This document shows positions 57,937 through 64,000 of a stretch of DNA of 64,000 nucleotides, one piece after another. The stretch is from Cypionkella psychrotolerans. GTDB lineage: Bacteria > Pseudomonadota > Alphaproteobacteria > Rhodobacterales > Rhodobacteraceae. The stretch spans positions 1 through 64,000 of the forward strand of contig NZ_LGIC01000035.1 of assembly GCF_001294535.1 (NCBI RefSeq), given 5' to 3'. The notes beneath the pieces were generated by a model, which saw nothing but the letters and a program-made list of their open reading frames with translations, had not been told where the DNA came from and searched no databases. Each line of letters opens with the position of its first letter. Positions within the stretch are counted from its first letter, which is position 1. A program made the position numbers and the translations under genes.

Positions 57937-58218
57937 ATGAACATGCAAAGCCAAGTGATTAGCGTGCAGGCGCAAGTGATTGCGATCATTGCCGAGCAGG
58001 CGGTGCTGGATGTGACAGATGTCAGCCCGGCGCAATCGCTGGAAAGTCTGGGCATCGACAGTCTGGGTCTGGTCGAGACGATCTTTGCGATTGAGGAAGC
58101 CTTCGACATTTCCGTGCCGTTCAACGCCAATGAGCCGTCAAAAAGCGGGTTTGATCTGACCTCGGTGGCCTCGATTGTCGCGGCGGTTGAAGTCCTGATC
58201 ACTCAGAAAGCCGCATGA
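57937..58218 (+). CDS. Acyl carrier protein
   Basis: A 93-residue ACP with the phosphopantetheine motif GIDSLGLVE (Ser). It probably supplies a dedicated acyl chain to its neighbours. ATG at 57937 after GGAAGGAAACCCG; GTG at 57919 is an alternative. Overlaps the KAS gene by four bases. Confidence 0.9.
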   Translation: MNMQSQVISVQAQVIAIIAEQAVLDVTDVSPAQSLESLGIDSLGLVETIFAIEEAFDISVPFNANEPSKSGFDLTSVASIVAAVEVLITQKAA

Positions 58219-59426
58219 GGCGGGTTGTCATCACCGGAGCAGGCACGGTCAACGCCTTGGCGCGCGACGTGGCAGGCACCTATGAAGCCTTTGCCGAAGG
58301 CCGATGTGGCATTGCCGAATTGGACATTCGCGACAAGGACCGTCTGAGCATCAAAATCGGCGGGCAGGTCCGCGATTGGGACGCCGAGGCTTTGTTCAGC
58401 CGCCAGCAGATCACGCTTTATGATCGGTTTACGCAGTTTACGCTGACGGCGGCACAGCAGGCGATTGCGCAGTCCGGGCTGGTTTTTGACGGCGATCTTG
58501 GTGACGAGTCTGGCGTCGTGCTGGGTACGGCTGCGGGTGGCGTCAACACTTGGGATGACAGTTACCGCGCTGTCTATGCCGAGGATAAAAACCGGGTGCA
58601 TCCCTTCGTGGTGCCGAAGCTGATGAACAGCGCCGGGGCCAGCCATGTGGCAATGCAGTTTGGCTTGCGCGGGCCAAGCTTCAGCGTTTCAACCGCCTGC
58701 GCCAGTTCCAATCACGCAATGGGCCTTGCGTTTCAGGCGATCCGGGGCGGAAGTGCCACGGTGATGGTGACGGGCGGCTCTGAATCCATGCTGTGCTTTG
58801 GCGGCATTAAGGCGTGGGAGGGGCTGCGGGTGATGTCGCAAACCGCCTGCCGTCCGTTTAGTCTGAACCGCAGCGGCATGGTGCAGGGCGAGGGCGCGGC
58901 GATCTTTGTGTTTGAAGATTACGACCACGCCCACGCGCGCGGGGCTCAGATTTTGGCAGAAGTGATCGGCTTTGCAATGACCTCGGATGCCTCTGACATC
59001 GTGATGCCCTCGCAAGAAGGGGCTGCACGGGCGATCCGGCTGGCGTTGCGCGATGCGCAGGTGGCACCCGATGCGGTGGGCTATATCAACGCACATGGCA
59101 CGGGCACGGCGGCGAATGACAAGACCGAATGTGCGGCGATCTCGGAGGTGTTCGGGGCGGCGGCGCAAAGCGTGATGCTGTCCTCGACCAAATCTATGCA
59201 CGGCCATCTGATTGGCGGCACCGGGGCTGTGGAGTTGCTGGCCTGTCTGATGGCCTTGCAGCAAAGCGTGATCGCACCGACGATCGGCTATGAGGTCGCA
59301 GACCCCGATTGCCCGCTCGACGTGGTGCCCAATCAGGCGCGCGAGGTACCCGTCAATGTGGTGATGTCGAATGCGTTTGCCTTTGGTGGGCTGAATGCCG
59401 TGCTGGTGTTGCGCAAAGCGGCGTGA
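58215..59426 (+). CDS. Beta-ketoacyl-ACP synthase (KAS II/FabF-like)
   Basis: A 403-residue ketosynthase with active-site ACASSNHAM (Cys), NAHGTGTAANDKTE (His) and KSMHGHLIGGTGAVE (Lys/His). It elongates acyl-ACP; overlap with the ACP gene suggests it acts on that ACP, perhaps to make a long or modified acyl chain for lipid A. The specific product is not known. Confidence 0.9.
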   Translation: MRRVVITGAGTVNALARDVAGTYEAFAEGRCGIAELDIRDKDRLSIKIGGQVRDWDAEALFSRQQITLYDRFTQFTLTAAQQAIAQSGLVFDGDLGDESGVVLGTAAGGVNTWDDSYRAVYAEDKNRVHPFVVPKLMNSAGASHVAMQFGLRGPSFSVSTACASSNHAMGLAFQAIRGGSATVMVTGGSESMLCFGGIKAWEGLRVMSQTACRPFSLNRSGMVQGEGAAIFVFEDYDHAHARGAQILAEVIGFAMTSDASDIVMPSQEGAARAIRLALRDAQVAPDAVGYINAHGTGTAANDKTECAAISEVFGAAAQSVMLSSTKSMHGHLIGGTGAVELLACLMALQQSVIAPTIGYEVADPDCPLDVVPNQAREVPVNVVMSNAFAFGGLNAVLVLRKAA

Positions 59427-59466
59427 GCTTAGATGAAGCCCGCCAAAAAACACGCAATAGCCCATG

Positions 59467-59499
59467 AAAAAGCCCGCCCAAAACTGGGGCGGGCTTTTT
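59467..59499 (+). terminator. Intrinsic terminator after KAS gene
   Basis: A 13-bp perfect stem AAAAAGCCCGCCC / GGGCGGGCTTTTT with a 7-base loop between two convergent genes. Confidence 0.92.
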
Positions 59500-59516
59500 C
59501 TATTCTGCGTCAGATC

Positions 59517-60185
59517 TTACTTCTTCGGCATCGTTGCGGCGACGGCCTCGTAGCCCGCCGTGAAGCCTTTCAGCTCGACCGCCAGTTCAACCTTTTGATC
59601 CGGTGCCGCAGCCGGAACGATGGTGATCGTGGCCTTGGTGCCTTTTTTGAATTGTGCCACTTCGTCTGCCGTAAAGCCGACGCGTGCCACGCAGCCCAGT
59701 TGGGCGCAGAAGGTGAACGGGTAGATCTTGGCCTTGCTGCCATCCACCGACACCGCCAGATTGGCGGTCAGCAGAGTTTCCAGCGGCGCGATGATCGTGG
59801 CACCCGCAGCAGCCTTGCCGCCAGCGGGCAGCGCGAACATGCTGATTTCAGCAACATTGGTGCCGTCTTTGTCTTTCAGCAGCTGATACAGCTCGCAAGG
59901 GTCCGAGCCATCTTTCATCTTGGTGCAGCGCTGTGCCCAGGCATCGAAGGTGGCGAGTTGGTAAATCTGACCGACTTCTGCCGCTTCCTGCGTCAGCGGC
60001 GCGGGCGGCGTGTTGGGGTCAACGCCCATATTCAGATCTTCCGTCGCCGGAGCGGTGGTGTCCACCGTTGCAGCCGGGGTCGGATCCGCCGGAGCGGTCT
60101 CTTGTGCGAGGGCTGGGAATGTCGCGGCAGCAAAAGCCAGACCGAGCGAAAACGCGAGGGAACGGTGCAGAGTCGTCATCGACAT
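59517..60185 (-). CDS. Invasion-associated locus B (IalB) family protein
   Basis: A 222-residue secreted protein with a signal peptide (LAFSLGLAFAAATFPALAQ) and the IalB-type core (LLKDKDGTNVAEISMF, then YPFTFCAQLGCVARVGF with two Cys). Periplasmic, function unknown. ATG at 60185 preceded by AAGAGACAGTG. Confidence 0.85.
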   Translation of the reverse strand: MSMTTLHRSLAFSLGLAFAAATFPALAQETAPADPTPAATVDTTAPATEDLNMGVDPNTPPAPLTQEAAEVGQIYQLATFDAWAQRCTKMKDGSDPCELYQLLKDKDGTNVAEISMFALPAGGKAAAGATIIAPLETLLTANLAVSVDGSKAKIYPFTFCAQLGCVARVGFTADEVAQFKKGTKATITIVPAAAPDQKVELAVELKGFTAGYEAVAATMPKK

Positions 60186-60336
60186 CACTGTCTCTTTCTT
60201 GATTGTTTGGCTGGGCAATAGCATGGCAATGCCGGGAAGTCAGCGGGAAAAAACATCACGTCTTCGCGCGCATGGGCGAAAAACGGTTGCGGCGATCACG
60301 ACTGAAACGATTCTGCTAACCGCGTGTTCCAAAAGG

Positions 60337-60364
60337 AAAAAGGGCCGGACAGCCGACCCTTTTT
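60337..60364. other. Bidirectional terminator-like hairpin AAAAAGGG/CCCTTTTT
   Basis: A stem of AAAAAGGG and CGG with CCG and CCCTTTTT, one mismatch and an ACAG loop, lying between the IalB start and the candidate small RNA. Confidence 0.65.
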
Positions 60365-60378
60365 CAACTTTTCTTATT

Positions 60379-60392
60379 CTCCCTGTCGGACT
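60379..60392 (+). other. Third copy of the CTCCCTGTYRGACT motif
   Basis: CTCCCTGTCGGACT on the plus strand, followed by GGCCGACTTGTG. The same 14-base motif occurs on the minus strand in the two small-RNA candidates at 36351-36430 and 60476-60555. No terminator follows this copy. Confidence 0.5.
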
Positions 60393-60475
60393 GGCCGACT
60401 TGTGAAGCAGACGCTACGGCGCTTTCAAATCCGCGTCAACTGGAATTGTAACCGATTGTGACAGTCCTGCGATGG

Positions 60476-60555
60476 AAAAAAGCCGCGCTGTTTGATCAGC
60501 GCGGCAGTCTGACAGGGAGGAAGTCACCACAACGAACACCGGAGCGTGTTCGGGG
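60476..60555 (-). ncRNA. Candidate small RNA with anti-Shine-Dalgarno-like linker (locus 2)
   Basis: Minus strand: stem-loop CGAACAC..GTGTTCG (60533-60552), linker CCTCCCTGTCAGACT (60506-60520), then stem GCCGCGCT / AGCGCGGC (60482-60505) and T6. Layout and linker match locus 1. A clear promoter was not found (a TTGTTA lies at 60582-60587 but the -10 is weak), so the 5' end is a guess. Confidence 0.55.
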
Positions 60556-60647
60556 TAAGATCGAGACTGGCAGAGTTAGGTTAACAATGTATTTTGACCC
60601 AGAACGGTTGCCGTTTGGCAGCTTTGGATCGTGCAAAAGGTGGCAGC

Positions 60648-62204
60648 ATGGGCGAGACGATTTTTGTGGGTGGCGGCGGTGAAGCTTATGGTGTGCCGCA
60701 GAACCTGCTGCTGAAATACGGTAACCGCCATGGCCTGATCGCAGGGGCCACCGGCACGGGCAAAACCGTAACCTTGCAAGTGCTGGCCGAGGGTTTTTCT
60801 GCCGAAGGCGTGCCGGTGTTCATGGCTGATGTGAAGGGCGATCTTTCCGGGCTGGGGGCTGCAGGCTCGACCAACCAAAAGCTGCACGACAGCTTTATGA
60901 AACGCGCTGCCACCATCGGGCTTGATCTGCAATACCGCACCTTTCCGGTGACGTTCTGGGATATGTTTGGCGAAAATGGCCATCCGATCCGCGCCACCGT
61001 GGCCGAGATGGGGCCGCTGCTGCTCTCCCGCCTTTTAGAGTTGACCGAACCGCAAGAGGGCGTGTTGAACGTGGCCTTCCGGCTGGCGGATGAAGAAAAA
61101 CTGCCGCTGCTCGATCTGAAAGACCTGCAGGCGCTGCTGACTTTTGTCGCCGAACATGCGACCGAGATTTCGGCGCGGTTTGGTCTGGTCTCGCCGACCT
61201 CGGTGGGGGCGATCCAGCGGCGTTTGCTGGTGCTGGAGAATCAAGGTGCGAGCGAGATGTTTGGCGAACCTGCGTTGGATCTGGCGGATTTGATGCGTTG
61301 CGATGCCGATGGCGCGGGGATGATCAACATTCTGGCGGCGGAAAAGCTGATGAATTCGCCCCGGCTCTACGCAACCTTCCTGCTGTGGCTGCTTTCGGAA
61401 TTGTTCGAAAACCTTCCCGAAGTCGGCGACCCGGATAAGCCGAAACTGGTGTTCTTCTTCGACGAAGCGCATCTGTTGTTCACCGATGCACCGAAAGCCT
61501 TGGTGGCCAAGGTTGAGCAGGTGGCGCGGCTGATCCGCTCGAAGGGCGTGGGGGTGTATTTCATCACCCAGAACCCCGCCGATGTGCCCGAGATGATTCT
61601 GGGCCAGTTGGGAAACCGCGTGCAGCATGCCTTGCGCGCTTTCACCGCCAAGGATCAGAAAGACCTGAAACTTGCGTCCGAAACCTATCGCCCCAATCCG
61701 CGCTTCGCCATTGAAGACGCGATCCGCGATGTCGGCACGGGGGAAGCGGTGACCTCGTTTTTGGAAGCCAAGGGTATTCCGGGCTTGGCCGAACGCACTC
61801 TGGTGCGTCCGCCGTCATCACAGCTTGGTCCGATTGACCCTGCCTTGCGCGCGCAACTGATCGCGGCCTCGCCGATGGGGGCGAAGTATAACGCCGTGAT
61901 TGACCGCGATAGCGCCTATGAACGCCTGCGCAGCCGCGCTGAACACGCAGCGCAAGAGGCCAATGCGGCAGAGGCACAAAGCCAACAGCAGGCTGATCAA
62001 GCCGAGTCCGAATTCCGCAATGCCCGCCGCTACGATGGCGGCAGCGCCGGGCGGACCGCCTCAGCTGCCCCCAAGAAAACCTCATCCAGCCGATCCGATT
62101 CGATTGGCGAGACCTTTGCGAAAAGCTTCGCCAGAAGTCTGGGGTCAAAAACCGGACAAGCGGTGATCCGGGGCGTGCTGGGCTCGCTTTTCCGCAGCCG
62201 TTGA
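60648..62204 (+). CDS. DUF853/HerA-like ATPase
   Basis: A 518-residue ATPase with Walker [10 protein letters not shown], Walker [13 protein letters not shown] and the HerA-like C-terminal layout; the tail is Ser/Lys/Gln-rich. Role unknown in bacteria; members resemble DNA-pumping or helicase-type ATPases. ATG at 60648 follows AAAGG. It is divergent from the small-RNA locus. Confidence 0.88.
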   Translation: MGETIFVGGGGEAYGVPQNLLLKYGNRHGLIAGATGTGKTVTLQVLAEGFSAEGVPVFMADVKGDLSGLGAAGSTNQKLHDSFMKRAATIGLDLQYRTFPVTFWDMFGENGHPIRATVAEMGPLLLSRLLELTEPQEGVLNVAFRLADEEKLPLLDLKDLQALLTFVAEHATEISARFGLVSPTSVGAIQRRLLVLENQGASEMFGEPALDLADLMRCDADGAGMINILAAEKLMNSPRLYATFLLWLLSELFENLPEVGDPDKPKLVFFFDEAHLLFTDAPKALVAKVEQVARLIRSKGVGVYFITQNPADVPEMILGQLGNRVQHALRAFTAKDQKDLKLASETYRPNPRFAIEDAIRDVGTGEAVTSFLEAKGIPGLAERTLVRPPSSQLGPIDPALRAQLIAASPMGAKYNAVIDRDSAYERLRSRAEHAAQEANAAEAQSQQQADQAESEFRNARRYDGGSAGRTASAAPKKTSSSRSDSIGETFAKSFARSLGSKTGQAVIRGVLGSLFRSR

Positions 62205-62276
62205 CACAATCGCGTCGCGGCTTCGCCTTATTCGTCCGGCAGGTTGTATTGGTCTGCTTTGAATAGGGAGGCCGCG

Positions 62277-64000
<1,724 letters not shown>

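Overview
The window looks like chromosomal DNA of an alphaproteobacterium of the family Rhodobacteraceae (Rhodobacter/Gemmobacter/roseobacter relatives). The basis is GC-rich coding DNA, a Hint-domain RTX protein typical of the group, a class II DAHP synthase, a GlxA-type regulator, two gap genes flanking a tiny membrane ORF, an argS-SPOR-nagZ-scpA-scpB operon, and a holin/endolysin pair of the gene-transfer-agent type. This is inferred from gene content and order; no rRNA or tRNA gene was found.

Layout. 1-7.5 kb is accessory: the end of an IS3-family element has landed in the 5' end of a decayed RTX/Hint gene, followed by an intact 1582-residue RTX/Hint protein made largely of 27-bp repeats. 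7.5-17.4 kb holds a MobA-like nucleotidyltransferase, a dimethylglycine/sarcosine dehydrogenase-type flavoprotein, an ArnT-like glycosyltransferase and a complete livKGFHM branched-chain amino acid ABC transporter operon. 17.7-24 kb has a DUF805 protein, a GlxA regulator, class II DAHP synthase, a PAS protein, yicC-gmk-gamma carbonic anhydrase and a DUF1127 protein. 24-31 kb is central carbon metabolism and division: gap, a 47-codon membrane ORF, a second gap, DUF808, tkt, then a coiled-coil protein, ZapA and an MliC-like lipoprotein. 31-36.4 kb contains grxD, a 50-codon membrane ORF, bolA, a GNAT, purL, and a DGPF protein with its ECF sigma factor.

36.4-45.8 kb has a candidate small RNA, a LysR regulator, a PlsC-like acyltransferase, murI, an orphan two-CXXC protein between dispersed repeats, DUF1684, argC, ccmE, an endolysin-holin pair and argS. 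45.9-49.6 kb is SPOR-nagZ-scpA-scpB plus a 67-residue protein. 49.6-52 kb on the minus strand is a one-carbon cluster (PF13769-like small protein, MTHFR-like protein, methyltetrahydrofolate:corrinoid methyltransferase) that fits a split methionine synthase. 52-64 kb contains ppx-rlmE behind a structured leader, a divergent DUF882 peptidase and L,D-transpeptidase pair, lpxD-acp-KAS, an IalB-like protein, a second candidate small RNA, a DUF853 ATPase, a CAP-RTX fusion protein and the C-terminal part of a CorC/HlyC protein.

Most genes are ordinary housekeeping. The points most worth a second look are: two small-RNA-like loci (36.35-36.43 kb and 60.48-60.56 kb) with the same CCTCCCTGT anti-Shine-Dalgarno-like linker before an intrinsic terminator, and a third copy of the motif nearby; the orphan GTA-type lysis cassette between ccmE and argS; the unusual lpxD-ACP-KAS operon; the structured leader before ppx; the decayed RTX gene; several families of dispersed palindromes at gene ends; and small membrane ORFs embedded in operons (gap-gap, bolA-grxD). 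Functions are inferred from recognisable motifs; no database search was run.
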